The position numbers and the translations under genes are program-made. Under the pieces are notes generated by a model that saw only the letters and a program-made list of their open reading frames with translations, did not search any database and was not told the DNA's origin. Below are positions 1 through 9,040 of a DNA stretch of 64,000 nt, piece by piece. Position 1 is the stretch's first letter, and each line of letters starts with the position of its first letter. The DNA comes from UBA1351 sp964627665 (GTDB lineage: Bacteria; Bacillota; Clostridia; Lachnospirales; Vallitaleaceae), in NCBI GenBank assembly GCA_964627665.1, contig CAZVKG010000009.1, forward strand, positions 1 through 64,000. Reading direction: 5' to 3'.

Positions 1-1
1 A

Positions 2-553
2 TTAGGACTTTCGACTTATATTCACCGGAATCCCGCTCACCATAAGGACAACTTCATCTGCTTGTCTAGCAATATATTGATTCACACGACCAAGAATATC
101 TGTAAAAACTCGTCCCAATCGATATTCTGAAACAAGAGACATTCCCACTTCATTTGTTATAACCACTTGCTTTCCGGATTTTTTTTTCATTGATTCCATA
201 ATGTTTTCAAAATAATGAAGAATTTCTTTTTCAATCATTTCTGCCTCTTCTTGATTTATATGATCCAAATCAGAACATCGTTCAAACAGTATGTTTGTAA
301 TCGTTGTTCCCACACAATCGAGAATCGTATGCTGGCAAGAAGACATTTGAATAGATTTATCCATATCTTTATATCCTTCAAGCGTTTGATATTTATCTCC
401 TCGACGTTTTTGATGATGTTCCACACGACGTTTCATTTCTTCATCCGTTATAGTTGCCGTTGCCAAATACAAAATATCTTCTTCCATATTCAACCGCTCT
501 TCACCATAGCTACTTTTTCCACTGCGGGTCCCCCCAGTTATTAGTATAATCAT
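2..553 (-). CDS. cobU: Adenosylcobinamide kinase / adenosylcobinamide-phosphate guanylyltransferase
   Basis: CobU-type bifunctional enzyme of the cobalamin nucleotide-loop pathway. It phosphorylates adenosylcobinamide and then transfers GMP from GTP. The 183-residue protein opens with the P-loop GGTRSGKS at residues 7-14, followed by the LYLATA strand and the VEHHQKRR segment typical of CobU. The NEVGMSLV motif near residue 134 is the conserved family signature. Length matches the family (about 180 residues). The stop codon lies at bases 2-4, so the gene is complete although it touches the window edge. It is divergent from the phosphohexomutase at 628. Other cobalamin genes would be expected to the left, outside the window. 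Function is assigned from family motifs only. Confidence 0.93.
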   Translation of the reverse strand: MIILITGGTRSGKSSYGEERLNMEEDILYLATATITDEEMKRRVEHHQKRRGDKYQTLEGYKDMDKSIQMSSCQHTILDCVGTTITNILFERCSDLDHINQEEAEMIEKEILHYFENIMESMKKKSGKQVVITNEVGMSLVSEYRLGRVFTDILGRVNQYIARQADEVVLMVSGIPVNISRKS

Positions 554-627
554 TTAATTTTGCTCCTTTCTATGCTATAATCATTTAAGAAAACAACCTA
601 TAAATTTATAAATCCATGGAGGTTATT

Positions 628-2121
628 ATGTCATCTTATTTAAAGCTTCAAAATGGTTCAGATGTTCGCGGTGTTGCTCTTGAGGGCGTTCCCGGCGAAT
701 CTGTTAATCTAACGCACCTTGAAACTTATCATATTGCTATTTCCTTTGCGAAATGGTTATCCGTCAAATTAAATAAACCGACAGATGCACTAAAGATTTC
801 TGTTGGCTGTGATTCCAGACTTAGTGCTAAAAGCTTGAAAAATGGTATTTTTAGCGGATTAGCCTCTTGTGGTGTTACACCATATGATTGCGGCATCACA
901 TCTACACCTTCTGTTTTTATGAGTACCGTATTTGAAGAAAGTCAATTTGACGGTGGCATCATGCTGACGGCCAGTCATCTTCCTTTTAATAAAAACGGTA
1001 TGAAATTCTTTACCCGTGAAGGTGGTTTAAACAAAACGGATATCCACACATTATTATCATCGATTGTTTCCACAGACTACATTGAAGATTTATCAACTGT
1101 AGAGGAATTTGATCTTGTTAAGCACTATAGCCAACACATTGTTCAAATGATTCGTGACGGTGTAAACGCAGATGACTACAATCAGCCCCTCAAAAATATG
1201 CATATTATTGTTGACGCAGGTAATGGTGCCGGTGGTTTTTTTTCCGATCATGTCTTACGTCCTCTTGGTGCCGATACCTCCGGAAGTCAATTTTTAGATC
1301 CGGACGGAAACTTTCCAAATCATATTCCAAACCCGGAAGATACCGATGCCATTAACTCCATCATCCATGCAACATTAAAAACAAATGCAGATCTTGGAAT
1401 TATCTTTGATACCGATGTTGACCGTGCTGCAGTTATTGATCATGACGGTCAAGCCATTAATCGCAACAAACTTATTGCACTCATGAGTGCCATTACATTA
1501 TCTGAGCATCCCGGGTCTACAATTGTAACTGACTCGGTTACCTCTGACGGTTTAGAAAAATTCATCACTGAATTAGGCGGACATCATCATCGTTTTAAAC
1601 GGGGCTACAAAAATGTTATTGATGAATCCATACGATTAAACAATGAAGGAACTCCCAGTCATTTAGCGATTGAGACTTCCGGACACGGGGCATTTAAGGA
1701 TAATTACTTCTTAGATGATGGCGCCTATATCGTCACAAAGATACTAATTATCTTAGCCCAACTACGCAAAGAAAACAAGAACATCTCTGATTTAATTACC
1801 ACACTTGAAGAACCAAAAGACGCTGTGGAAATCCGCCTGACCATAAAAGAAGATGATTTTAAAACCTATGGTCAAACGATTTTAGACGATTTCAAATCTT
1901 ATGTAGCCGATAATCCTCACTACACACTTGTCTCACCCAACTATGAGGGTGTGCGGGTAAATTATGATTTCGACGGTATCAAAGGTTGGGTTCTTATCCG
2001 ATTATCATTACATGATCCGGTTATCCCAATCAATATCGAATCAACAAATGAAAACGGATGCGATGTCGCACAAAAAGATCTTTTCTCATTCTTAGAAGCC
2101 TACGATCAACTTGCTAAATAA
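628..2121 (+). CDS. Phosphohexomutase (phosphoglucomutase/phosphomannomutase family)
   Basis: Alpha-D-phosphohexomutase interconverting hexose 1- and 6-phosphates in the cytoplasm. The phosphoserine loop TASHLP lies near residue 117, the Mg-binding loop DTDVDR near 266, and the sugar-binding ETSGHGAF segment near 350. A C-terminal phosphate-binding region is present (about 497 residues, family usual 450-580). The start at 628 is preferred to an ATG at 616 because GGAGG at 618-622 is ideally spaced for 628 and overlaps the earlier ATG. Whether glucose or mannose is preferred cannot be read from sequence. It could feed glucose 1-phosphate made by the GH65 phosphorylase at 47-49 kb into glycolysis, but that is inference. 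The 3' end overlaps the convergent LysR gene by 8 bases. Confidence 0.9.
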   Translation: MSSYLKLQNGSDVRGVALEGVPGESVNLTHLETYHIAISFAKWLSVKLNKPTDALKISVGCDSRLSAKSLKNGIFSGLASCGVTPYDCGITSTPSVFMSTVFEESQFDGGIMLTASHLPFNKNGMKFFTREGGLNKTDIHTLLSSIVSTDYIEDLSTVEEFDLVKHYSQHIVQMIRDGVNADDYNQPLKNMHIIVDAGNGAGGFFSDHVLRPLGADTSGSQFLDPDGNFPNHIPNPEDTDAINSIIHATLKTNADLGIIFDTDVDRAAVIDHDGQAINRNKLIALMSAITLSEHPGSTIVTDSVTSDGLEKFITELGGHHHRFKRGYKNVIDESIRLNNEGTPSHLAIETSGHGAFKDNYFLDDGAYIVTKILIILAQLRKENKNISDLITTLEEPKDAVEIRLTIKEDDFKTYGQTILDDFKSYVADNPHYTLVSPNYEGVRVNYDFDGIKGWVLIRLSLHDPVIPINIESTNENGCDVAQKDLFSFLEAYDQLAK

Positions 2122-2992
2122 TTTTTTGGTTTGTCATGAAATCAATAAACGTCTTTGACGCAATGGAAAGGGAATCACCTTTTTTATAAAGTAGACCAAC
2201 ACTTCGTGGTGGCAAGGGTGGTTCGACTTTCCATTCGTAAAGACTTTTTTCTTCAAGTTCTTTCTGAACAAAATCATAAATCACCGCTGAAACTCCTAAT
2301 CCTATTTTTGCAAACTCAATTAAAAACTCCATACTACTGATTTCAATATCTACATTTACATTTCCCTGATTCTCAACAAAATGCTCATCATAATGTTGTC
2401 GTGTTGAATTCTTTTTTTCCAGAAGAAGTAAGGGATATTCTTCTAAATCCTTGATTGATAGGGTCTGTTTTGGTGGTTTTATTTTAGCGACGAAGGTATC
2501 CTGAATTGTCATCAATTCATGATATTTGTATCGTTGCCGATCTCCCACTTCACTGATAATGGCACAATCTATTTTTCCAGATTCAAGTAATTCCAAGGTC
2601 TCAGGACTTGTGCGATTCACGATTTCTATTTTTAGTTTTGGAAAACGTTCATGAAATGTTTTTAAATGTGGAATGAAAAAATACTTACATAATATATTGC
2701 TAATACCGATACGTACACTACCATAGGTTCTTCCTTTTAACTGGCGTATACGTTTCTCTCCAAGTTCCAATTGTTCAAACGCTTCCTTAACATAGTCATA
2801 TAGTATCTCGCCTTCTCGCGTCAGCGTAACTCCCTTAGGATTACGGATAAATAGTTGAACATCCAGTTCATTTTCTAAGGTTTTGACCGACTTTGTAACT
2901 GCCGGTTGTGAAACAAAGAGCACTTTAGCCGCTTTTGAAATACTTCCATGCTCTGCAACTTTGTAAAAAACTTTATACTGTTCAGTTGTCAT
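2114..2992 (-). CDS. LysR-family transcriptional regulator
   Basis: LysR-type regulator of about 292 residues. It has an N-terminal winged helix-turn-helix (about residues 1-60, with SKAAKVLFVSQPAVTKSVK) and a C-terminal periplasmic-binding-like effector domain (about 90-290). The start at 2992 is chosen over 3031 because a GGAG sits just upstream of that ATG and the LysR fold starts exactly there (MTTEQYKVF). It is divergent from leuCD, and a dyad of T-N11-A form lies between them at 3008-3022. By LysR convention it probably autoregulates and activates leuCD in response to a pathway intermediate. The effector is unknown. The N-terminal half resembles the CysL/CbbR/CitR branch, a resemblance judged by eye. 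Confidence 0.92.
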   Translation of the reverse strand: MTTEQYKVFYKVAEHGSISKAAKVLFVSQPAVTKSVKTLENELDVQLFIRNPKGVTLTREGEILYDYVKEAFEQLELGEKRIRQLKGRTYGSVRIGISNILCKYFFIPHLKTFHERFPKLKIEIVNRTSPETLELLESGKIDCAIISEVGDRQRYKYHELMTIQDTFVAKIKPPKQTLSIKDLEEYPLLLLEKKNSTRQHYDEHFVENQGNVNVDIEISSMEFLIEFAKIGLGVSAVIYDFVQKELEEKSLYEWKVEPPLPPRSVGLLYKKGDSLSIASKTFIDFMTNQKII

Positions 2993-3007
2993 AAAACCAC
3001 TCCATCT

Positions 3008-3022
3008 ATAACTTATAGTTAT
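3008..3022. promoter_or_regulatory. Candidate LysR operator (T-N11-A dyad)
   Basis: ATAACTTATAGTTAT has 6-base inverted arms (ATAACT/AGTTAT) around TAT and fits the LysR T-N11-A rule. It sits just upstream of the LysR start (2992) and about 86 bases before leuC (3109), in the divergent intergenic region. This is the usual place for a LysR autoregulatory and activation site. Binding is inferred, not shown. Confidence 0.5.
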
Positions 3023-3108
3023 GTCAAACATAATATTTTATCATTTTATTTATATCATTTTTTATTATACAATGGAATTAATACAATGTAAAGAAAGGAT
3101 GAACGAAT

Positions 3109-4521
3109 ATGGCAGGAAAAACACTTTATGAAAAAATATGGGCAAAACATCTCGTCGATCAAGAAGAAGGAAAACCCGCTATCATATATATTGATCTACA
3201 TCTTGTGCACGAAGTCACCTCACCTCAAGCCTTTGAAGGATTACGTTTAGCAAATCGAAAGGTTCGAAGACCTGAATTAACTTTTGCAACGATGGATCAC
3301 AATGTTCCGACAAAAGATCGCTACAATATTAAAGACCCAATCTCGAAAAAGCAAATTGAAACCTTAGAAGCCAACTGTGAAGAATTCGGTGTAACACTTT
3401 TCGGACTTAAGAGTCCGCATCAAGGGATTGTTCATGTTATCGGTCCTGAACTTGGTTTAACGCTTCCCGGCAAAACAATTGTATGCGGAGATAGTCATAC
3501 AGCTACCCATGGAGCGTTTGGTGCTCTTGCCTTTGGCATCGGTACGAGCGAAGTCGAACATGTTATGGCAACGCAATGCCTTCAACAAAGCAAATCCAAA
3601 ACAATGAATATTCACTTGAATGGTGAGCTCCCTCTTGGTATTACTGCAAAAGACATTATTCTCGGCATTATTAGTCAAAATGGAACAGATTTCGGTACTG
3701 GTTATGTAATGGAATTCACCGGGGATGCGATTAAAAAAACAACAATGGAAGAACGTCTAACCATTTGTAACATGGCCATTGAAGCAGGTGCACGTGCCGG
3801 ACTTATCGCTCCGGATGAAACAACGTTTAATTACCTAAAAGGGCGAAAATATGCTCCAAAAGATGAAGCCTTTGATTTGGCCGTAGAAGAATGGAAGGAA
3901 CTCGTTTCAGATTCAGACGCTGTATATGATCGTCTTATTGAATTTGACCTAAATCAACTTGAACCACAGGTTACATGGGGAACTTCTCCATCGATGGGTG
4001 CAAGCATTAATGATACCGTGCCTTATCCTTCTGACTTTGAAACACCGGATGAACAACATTCCTGTCAAAAGGCTTTAGAATACATGGGACTCACTTCCGG
4101 AACTCCAATGCATCAAATTCCAATTGATGTTGTCTTTATCGGTTCCTGTACAAATGGCCGTATTGAAGATTTACGGGCGGCCGCTGTCGTTGCCAAAGGA
4201 CGAAAAGTAAAAGAAAATGTAACCGCATTAGTTGTTCCCGGTTCTCAAAAAGTTAAACTCGCTGCTGAAGCAGAAGGTCTTGATCAAGTCTTTATTGATG
4301 CAGGTTTTGAGTGGCGCGAATCCGGGTGTAGCATGTGCCTTGCAATGAATCCGGATTATCTTCAACCCAAAGAACGCTGTGCATCAACATCAAATCGTAA
4401 CTTTGAAGGGCGACAAGGACGTGGCGGACGTACACACTTAGTCTCTCCCGCTATGGCCGCAGCTGCTGCTATTGCCGGCCATTTTGTCGATGTGAGAGAT
4501 CTTAGTCAACTTGATGCCTAA
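3109..4521 (+). CDS. leuC: 3-isopropylmalate dehydratase large subunit (bacterial LeuC type)
   Basis: Large subunit of isopropylmalate isomerase, a [4Fe-4S] hydro-lyase of leucine synthesis that moves the hydroxyl of 2-isopropylmalate to give 3-isopropylmalate. At 470 residues it matches the long bacterial LeuC class (E. coli about 466). Cluster cysteines appear in GSCTNGRIEDL (near 345) and in SGCSMC (near 406-409). GDSHTATHGAFG near 127 is the aconitase-family motif. GAAAGGATG precedes the start. leuD follows after 12 bases. A second, shorter paralogue pair lies at 35.2-37.0 kb, so the division of labour is uncertain. The divergent LysR gene is the likely regulator. Confidence 0.93.
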   Translation: MAGKTLYEKIWAKHLVDQEEGKPAIIYIDLHLVHEVTSPQAFEGLRLANRKVRRPELTFATMDHNVPTKDRYNIKDPISKKQIETLEANCEEFGVTLFGLKSPHQGIVHVIGPELGLTLPGKTIVCGDSHTATHGAFGALAFGIGTSEVEHVMATQCLQQSKSKTMNIHLNGELPLGITAKDIILGIISQNGTDFGTGYVMEFTGDAIKKTTMEERLTICNMAIEAGARAGLIAPDETTFNYLKGRKYAPKDEAFDLAVEEWKELVSDSDAVYDRLIEFDLNQLEPQVTWGTSPSMGASINDTVPYPSDFETPDEQHSCQKALEYMGLTSGTPMHQIPIDVVFIGSCTNGRIEDLRAAAVVAKGRKVKENVTALVVPGSQKVKLAAEAEGLDQVFIDAGFEWRESGCSMCLAMNPDYLQPKERCASTSNRNFEGRQGRGGRTHLVSPAMAAAAAIAGHFVDVRDLSQLDA

Positions 4522-4533
4522 AGGAGGATAATT

Positions 4534-5142
4534 ATGAAAGCATTTACTAAAACAACCGGTCTTGTTCTACCTATTGATCGTACAAATATAGATACCGATG
4601 CAATTATTCCAAAACAATTTTTAAAGCGTATTGAGCGCAGTGGATTTGGTCAATTTCTTTTTTATGAATTTCGCTATGATGAAAACGACCAGCCGATAGA
4701 TGACTCTGTTTTTAATCAAGAACGTTATAATGGAGCTTCCATCTTGATTTCAAGAGCAAACTTCGGATGTGGCTCATCCCGAGAACATGCTCCTTGGGCC
4801 TTAGAAGATTATGGATTTAAAGTCATTATCGCGCCAAGTTTTGCTGATATCTTTTTTAACAATTGTTTTAATAATGGTATCTTGCCAATTCGATTAGATA
4901 ATGACATCATGGACATACTTTTTGAAAAAACATATGCTACTCCCGGATATACCTTAACGGTGGATTTAGAAGAACAAACCGTATGTGACAATGCCGGATT
5001 TTCAACACATTTTGAGATTAATTCCTTTCAAAAAAATAAGTTACTCAAAGGATTAGATGATATTGGGTTAACGTTATTGAAGGAAGATAAGATTGATACA
5101 TACGAAAAGAGACATGCAAATGTTCCTCTCTATGATATTTGA
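4534..5142 (+). CDS. leuD: 3-isopropylmalate dehydratase small subunit
   Basis: Small (swivel-domain) partner of the LeuC encoded just upstream. At 202 residues it matches bacterial LeuD (E. coli 201). It has the opening DRTNIDTDAIIPKQFLK substrate loop and the conserved NFGCGSSREHAPWAL motif near residue 75. AGGAGG precedes the ATG. Forms a heterodimer with LeuC in the cytoplasm. The last 13 bases overlap the end of the convergent sensor kinase gene, so transcripts from the two strands must meet here. No terminator hairpin is evident between them. Confidence 0.93.
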   Translation: MKAFTKTTGLVLPIDRTNIDTDAIIPKQFLKRIERSGFGQFLFYEFRYDENDQPIDDSVFNQERYNGASILISRANFGCGSSREHAPWALEDYGFKVIIAPSFADIFFNNCFNNGILPIRLDNDIMDILFEKTYATPGYTLTVDLEEQTVCDNAGFSTHFEINSFQKNKLLKGLDDIGLTLLKEDKIDTYEKRHANVPLYDI

Positions 5143-6692
5143 TTTTCTTTTAATTTTGATAGTTTTAGGGTGACTTTTGTGCCTTGATTTTTTTGTGATT
5201 GGATTTCTAGGCCATAGGATTCACCGCAAAATAGTTTGATGCGTCGATCGACATTTTTAAGTCCGACGCCACCTAATTTAGTTTTTGTTGAAAGGGGTAA
5301 GTCATCACCTTCAAAGCCAATGCCATTGTCTGTGACGGTGATGAATATATTCTCATCATCATCAATCACATCGATGTTTATTATGCCGCCACCATCCATG
5401 TCTTTAACGCCGTGATAGATTGAGTTTTCAACTATTGGTTGAAGAATAATTTTAGGGACGATGACTTCGAGTACTTTTTCATCGATCGTTATACGATAAT
5501 CCAATTTATCTTGATATCGTTGCTTTTGTATGAACAAATATTGTTTGACATGTTCGATTTCGTTTTTCAGGCTCGTTGTTTCTTTTCCCTGATTAAGGGA
5601 AAGTCGGAAAAATTGCGCCAATGTTTTTGTGATTTCAATGACATCTTCTTTCTGATTGAATTCAGCCATCCAAACAATGGTATCCAGTGTATTGTATAGA
5701 AAATGCGGATTAATCTGGCTATACATTGCGTTCATTTCATAGTGATGGATTTCTTGTTCCCTACTTCGAATTTCTGCTGTCAACCGCTTAAGAATAACAC
5801 TTGTTACTAGAACCACGACTAAAATAATAGATATTCCAAAAATTACGGTTTCCAAAACTTGTCTTCGCAATACTGTCAAGGCATCTACTGAAGAGACTGC
5901 GACTAATGTCCAATCCGTATTATTCATGACATAATGATTCTTTAAGGTTGAAGAACCTTTTTGATACCCAATTGGGGTATTTAATATTTGAACCAAAGAA
6001 TCTTTTAGATTTTCATTCTCATAATATGCTTTGTCTTGATGAAAAACGACATCTTGATTGTCATTAAGAATATAGGCATACCCTTCTTCGCCCAGATGTA
6101 AATCCATAAGATATGTTTCTAATGCTGTATAAGGTACATCAATGACAGCCACACCTATATTATCGCCATTTTCATTAACAATTTCTTGACTTAAAGATAT
6201 AACCCATAAATCATTATCCATTGAAAATGGCTGCATTCTAGCGGATGTCAATGTTGGCATATCATTGTGAATCGCCTCCATGTACCATTTTTCTTGCATC
6301 ATATCTTCTGACATGGACATATCTAGTTTATCTTCATTCGAAAATACCTTTCCGTCTTTTGAGATGATGATAATTGATTGAAGCGTTGCATCGGACTTCA
6401 TCATGCTTGTAATAAGCTGCTGAATTCTTTCTTCATAAACTTGATTTTCGAGATTATCTTCACCACTAAAGTATTCGATGACATCCTGATTGTCTACGAG
6501 TGTATTCGAGATAACATTTAGCTTATCCACATAAACTTCAAGGTATCTTCCTGTTTGATTGACTGCTGTTTTTGTTGACATAACCGATTCTTCTACAAGA
6601 ACATTTGTCAACGAATAATACAAGATAAATCCGACAAGAAGAATACTTAAGGTTCCGAAAATCAAATATATCCGTGTAATTTTTGCTTTCAT
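5130..6692 (-). CDS. YesM-type sensor histidine kinase with methionine-rich extracellular domain
   Basis: Membrane histidine kinase of 520 residues. A transmembrane segment lies at about 8-30, then a Cache-like extracellular domain to about 280, a second transmembrane segment at about 283-302, the His_kinase domain with phosphoacceptor H330 in QINPHFLYNT, and a HATPase domain with IVENSIYHG and DNGIGFEG. The extracellular part has no cysteine but is unusually rich in methionine: Met97, 98, 125, 127, 131, 132, 138, 145, 153 and 158. The gene starts directly at the stop of the response regulator upstream, which itself follows the methionine sulfoxide reductase gene by 11 bases. Shared transcription suggests, but does not prove, that it senses methionine oxidation. 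The alternative is an ordinary carbohydrate-sensing YesM kinase. Confidence 0.9.
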   Translation of the reverse strand: MKAKITRIYLIFGTLSILLVGFILYYSLTNVLVEESVMSTKTAVNQTGRYLEVYVDKLNVISNTLVDNQDVIEYFSGEDNLENQVYEERIQQLITSMMKSDATLQSIIIISKDGKVFSNEDKLDMSMSEDMMQEKWYMEAIHNDMPTLTSARMQPFSMDNDLWVISLSQEIVNENGDNIGVAVIDVPYTALETYLMDLHLGEEGYAYILNDNQDVVFHQDKAYYENENLKDSLVQILNTPIGYQKGSSTLKNHYVMNNTDWTLVAVSSVDALTVLRRQVLETVIFGISIILVVVLVTSVILKRLTAEIRSREQEIHHYEMNAMYSQINPHFLYNTLDTIVWMAEFNQKEDVIEITKTLAQFFRLSLNQGKETTSLKNEIEHVKQYLFIQKQRYQDKLDYRITIDEKVLEVIVPKIILQPIVENSIYHGVKDMDGGGIINIDVIDDDENIFITVTDNGIGFEGDDLPLSTKTKLGGVGLKNVDRRIKLFCGESYGLEIQSQKNQGTKVTLKLSKLKENQIS

Positions 6693-7475
6693 TTATTCAT
6701 CACCTACCCCACGTTTTTCCTTCTGAACTTTTTTCTTATATCTATTGGGTGAATCACCATAGTGTTTTTTGAATAGCGTCGAGAAATAATTCGGGTCACC
6801 AATCCCCACTTTTTCTGCAATTTCATAATTTTTAAGCTCTGTGGTCAGTAAATAGATTTTACTTTTTTCAAGTCGTTGATGAAGCAGGTAATCACTAAAA
6901 GGGATTCCGAACAATTTTTTAAAAAGAGTACTCAAATAACTCGTATTTAAACCCATGCGCTCTGCAAGGTTGCTCAAGGAAAAATCAATATCAAACAAAC
7001 ATTCATCCATAATTGTAGAAATCTGTTGTTTATAGCCAATGGCTTCATCACTGTTTTTATCCATTTTTTGAATGATTTTATAAATTTCTTTGAGTTTTCT
7101 ATCCTCTTCAATCTTAAGAACAAGTTTTTGGATAACCTCCTGTACATCATCTTTAGATACAGGCTTGAGGACATAATCCTCCACGCCGATTTTTACGGCC
7201 TCTTTCGCATACTCAAAATAATCATATCCGGTAATTATAGCAATTTTAATCCACGGCCAATTGGCCTTCACTTCTTTTGAGAAGTCAAGGCCATTGATCT
7301 TTGGCATATTTATATCACATAAGATAATATCCGGTTCTTCTTTTTTTACGATTTCCAATCCGCTTTGTCCATTATCCGCTTCAAAAATAAATGCAATACC
7401 TAATTTTTCATAGGAAATCAGTGAAACGATACCTTTTCGGATGAGAGCTTCATCATCAATTACTAATAATTTCAT
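6693..7475 (-). CDS. YesN-type response regulator (receiver plus AraC DNA-binding domain)
   Basis: A 260-residue regulator with a CheY-like receiver at about 1-120 (phospho-Asp in CDINMPKING near 54, conserved Lys in YVLKPVS near 104) and two AraC helix-turn-helix units at about 150-255 (LAERMGLNTSYLSTLFKK and IAEKVGIGDPNYFSTLFKK). GAGGTGACC precedes the ATG. It lies 11 bases after the msrAB stop and abuts the kinase gene, so ccdA, msrAB, regulator and kinase look like one operon. The probable target is its own operon or a wider redox regulon. This is inferred from position only. Confidence 0.92.
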   Translation of the reverse strand: MKLLVIDDEALIRKGIVSLISYEKLGIAFIFEADNGQSGLEIVKKEEPDIILCDINMPKINGLDFSKEVKANWPWIKIAIITGYDYFEYAKEAVKIGVEDYVLKPVSKDDVQEVIQKLVLKIEEDRKLKEIYKIIQKMDKNSDEAIGYKQQISTIMDECLFDIDFSLSNLAERMGLNTSYLSTLFKKLFGIPFSDYLLHQRLEKSKIYLLTTELKNYEIAEKVGIGDPNYFSTLFKKHYGDSPNRYKKKVQKEKRGVGDE

Positions 7476-7486
7476 AGGTCACCTCA

Positions 7487-9028
7487 TTATTTTACTAATG
7501 CAATTAATTCGCCATAACCTTCTGCTTCCATCTCTTCTAACAGAATAAATAGAATTGATGCAGAATTAATACAATATCTTAATCCACCTTTATCGATTGG
7601 ACCGTCTTCAAACACATGGCCCAAATGTGAGTCTCCAACCCGTGAACGCACTTCCGTACGCTTCATATTAAAAGAAGTATCTGTATCATAATGAACAACT
7701 TCTTCAACAATTGGCTTAGTAAAGCTCGGCCAACCACATCCGGAATCATATTTATCCTTGGATGAAAACAATGGCTCACCCGTTACCACATCTACATAAA
7801 TTCCGCTTTCATAAGTGTCATAATATTCATTCGAAAAAGCACGTTCTGTTGAATTGTTTTGTGTTACCTGATATTGAATATCTGTCAACATTTCCTCTAA
7901 TTCTTCATCACTTGCTTTACTATAGTTATTTGGATCAATGAAGATTACTTCTTCTTCAAGTTTATTCATATCCACATGACAGTAACCATTTGGATTCTTT
8001 TTCAAGTAGTCTTGATGATACTCTTCAGCTACATAAAAATTATCGAGCGGAAGATTTTCTACTGCTATCGGTTTTTCAAATTTTTCCTGTTCAAGAGCTA
8101 GTAATGACTCAATGACAATAGCATCCATCTCTCTATTATAGTATATACCAGTTCTGTATTGATTTCCAACATCATTTCCTTGTTTGTCCACACTTGTCGG
8201 ATCAATAATTTTTAAGTAGTATCCAATTAATTGCTCCAAAGATATCTTGGATTCATCATAGGTGACTTCAACTGTCTCTGCATGACCTGTATTCTTATAA
8301 ATAACATCTTCATACGATGGATTTTCAGTTGTTCCATTCGCATAACCACTCACAGCATCATGAACACCATCGATTCGTGAAAAGTATTCTTCAACTCCCC
8401 AAAAGCATCCACCTGCAAAATAAATGGTCTGGATCGATTCATCTTTTCCTAAGGCATAGCTAATATTGGATTGCGTATTCATAGCTGTATTCATAGTTGT
8501 ATTCATAGTTGCATTCGTATCCGAACTTGCGAATTTTTCAAAAATTTCGTCATTGGATTTATGTCCCGGTAATGCTTCGATAAGTTCCCCTTCAGTTCCA
8601 ATAAATACTGACGTCGGAACCGCCCGAACATTAAGCTTTTTGCTCAATTCTCCATCTTCATCAAGTAGGACAACGATGTTTTCATACTCAAGTGTCTTAA
8701 ACCACTCTGTAAAATCCTCTTTAGACATTTCACCTTTTTCACCTGGTGTTATCACGGTAAAAACAGTAAAGTCTGTCTCCATTGCAGATAATTCATCGAC
8801 TTCAGACAATCCTGCTAGACATATGGAACACCAAGATGCCCAGTATTTGAGATATACTTTTTCTCCTTTAAGGTCTGACAACCGATGTACATTGCCTTCT
8901 AGATCCATCAGCTCAAAATCCGGAGCCATGATACTATTTTCCATGTCATCGTTCGTTGCTCCACACGCTGCCAAAATCATTATTACAATCAGTAAACCTG
9001 ATACTAATTTAAAGCATTTCGTTTTCAT
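7487..9028 (-). CDS. msrAB: Lipoprotein thioredoxin-MsrA-MsrB fusion, peptide methionine sulfoxide reductase
   Basis: Surface repair enzyme for oxidised methionine, 513 residues. A lipoprotein signal ends in LAAC (Cys22). A TlpA-like thioredoxin domain covers about 33-165 with WCSIC (Cys67/Cys70). A short linker with repeated MNT motifs (about 171-186) leads to MsrA, with GGCFWG (Cys208), at about 200-350. MsrB lies at about 385-513 with SGCGWPSF and the catalytic RYC (Cys486). The order matches the three-domain PilB of Neisseria. MsrA and MsrB reduce the S and R sulfoxides and the thioredoxin domain recycles them. Electrons should come across the membrane from the CcdA encoded just upstream. 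The following two-component genes appear co-transcribed. Confidence 0.95.
   Translation of the reverse strand: MKTKCFKLVSGLLIVIMILAACGATNDDMENSIMAPDFELMDLEGNVHRLSDLKGEKVYLKYWASWCSICLAGLSEVDELSAMETDFTVFTVITPGEKGEMSKEDFTEWFKTLEYENIVVLLDEDGELSKKLNVRAVPTSVFIGTEGELIEALPGHKSNDEIFEKFASSDTNATMNTTMNTAMNTQSNISYALGKDESIQTIYFAGGCFWGVEEYFSRIDGVHDAVSGYANGTTENPSYEDVIYKNTGHAETVEVTYDESKISLEQLIGYYLKIIDPTSVDKQGNDVGNQYRTGIYYNREMDAIVIESLLALEQEKFEKPIAVENLPLDNFYVAEEYHQDYLKKNPNGYCHVDMNKLEEEVIFIDPNNYSKASDEELEEMLTDIQYQVTQNNSTERAFSNEYYDTYESGIYVDVVTGEPLFSSKDKYDSGCGWPSFTKPIVEEVVHYDTDTSFNMKRTEVRSRVGDSHLGHVFEDGPIDKGGLRYCINSASILFILLEEMEAEGYGELIALVK
8477..8512. repeat. Three tandem 12-base repeats inside msrAB
   Basis: Three consecutive copies of ATTCATAGYTGY (8477-8488, 8489-8500, 8501-8512) encode, on the minus strand, a repeated four-residue [A/T]MNT unit in the linker between the thioredoxin and MsrA domains (Met175, 179, 183). 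The repeat is in frame, so copy number can vary without breaking the protein. Confidence 0.85.
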
Positions 9029-9040
9029 TATTTTTCCTCC

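Noticed and set aside
215..544. Plus-strand open frame opposite cobU, and many similar antisense frames across the window
   Set aside because: They lie wholly within strongly recognised genes on the other strand, lack ribosome sites and encode low-complexity or improbable proteins.
2993..3108. T-box or leucine attenuator leader upstream of leuC
   Set aside because: The leader is only about 115 bases, has no T-box sequence (AGGGTGGNACCGCG) and no terminator hairpin. A LysR-type dyad explains the region better.
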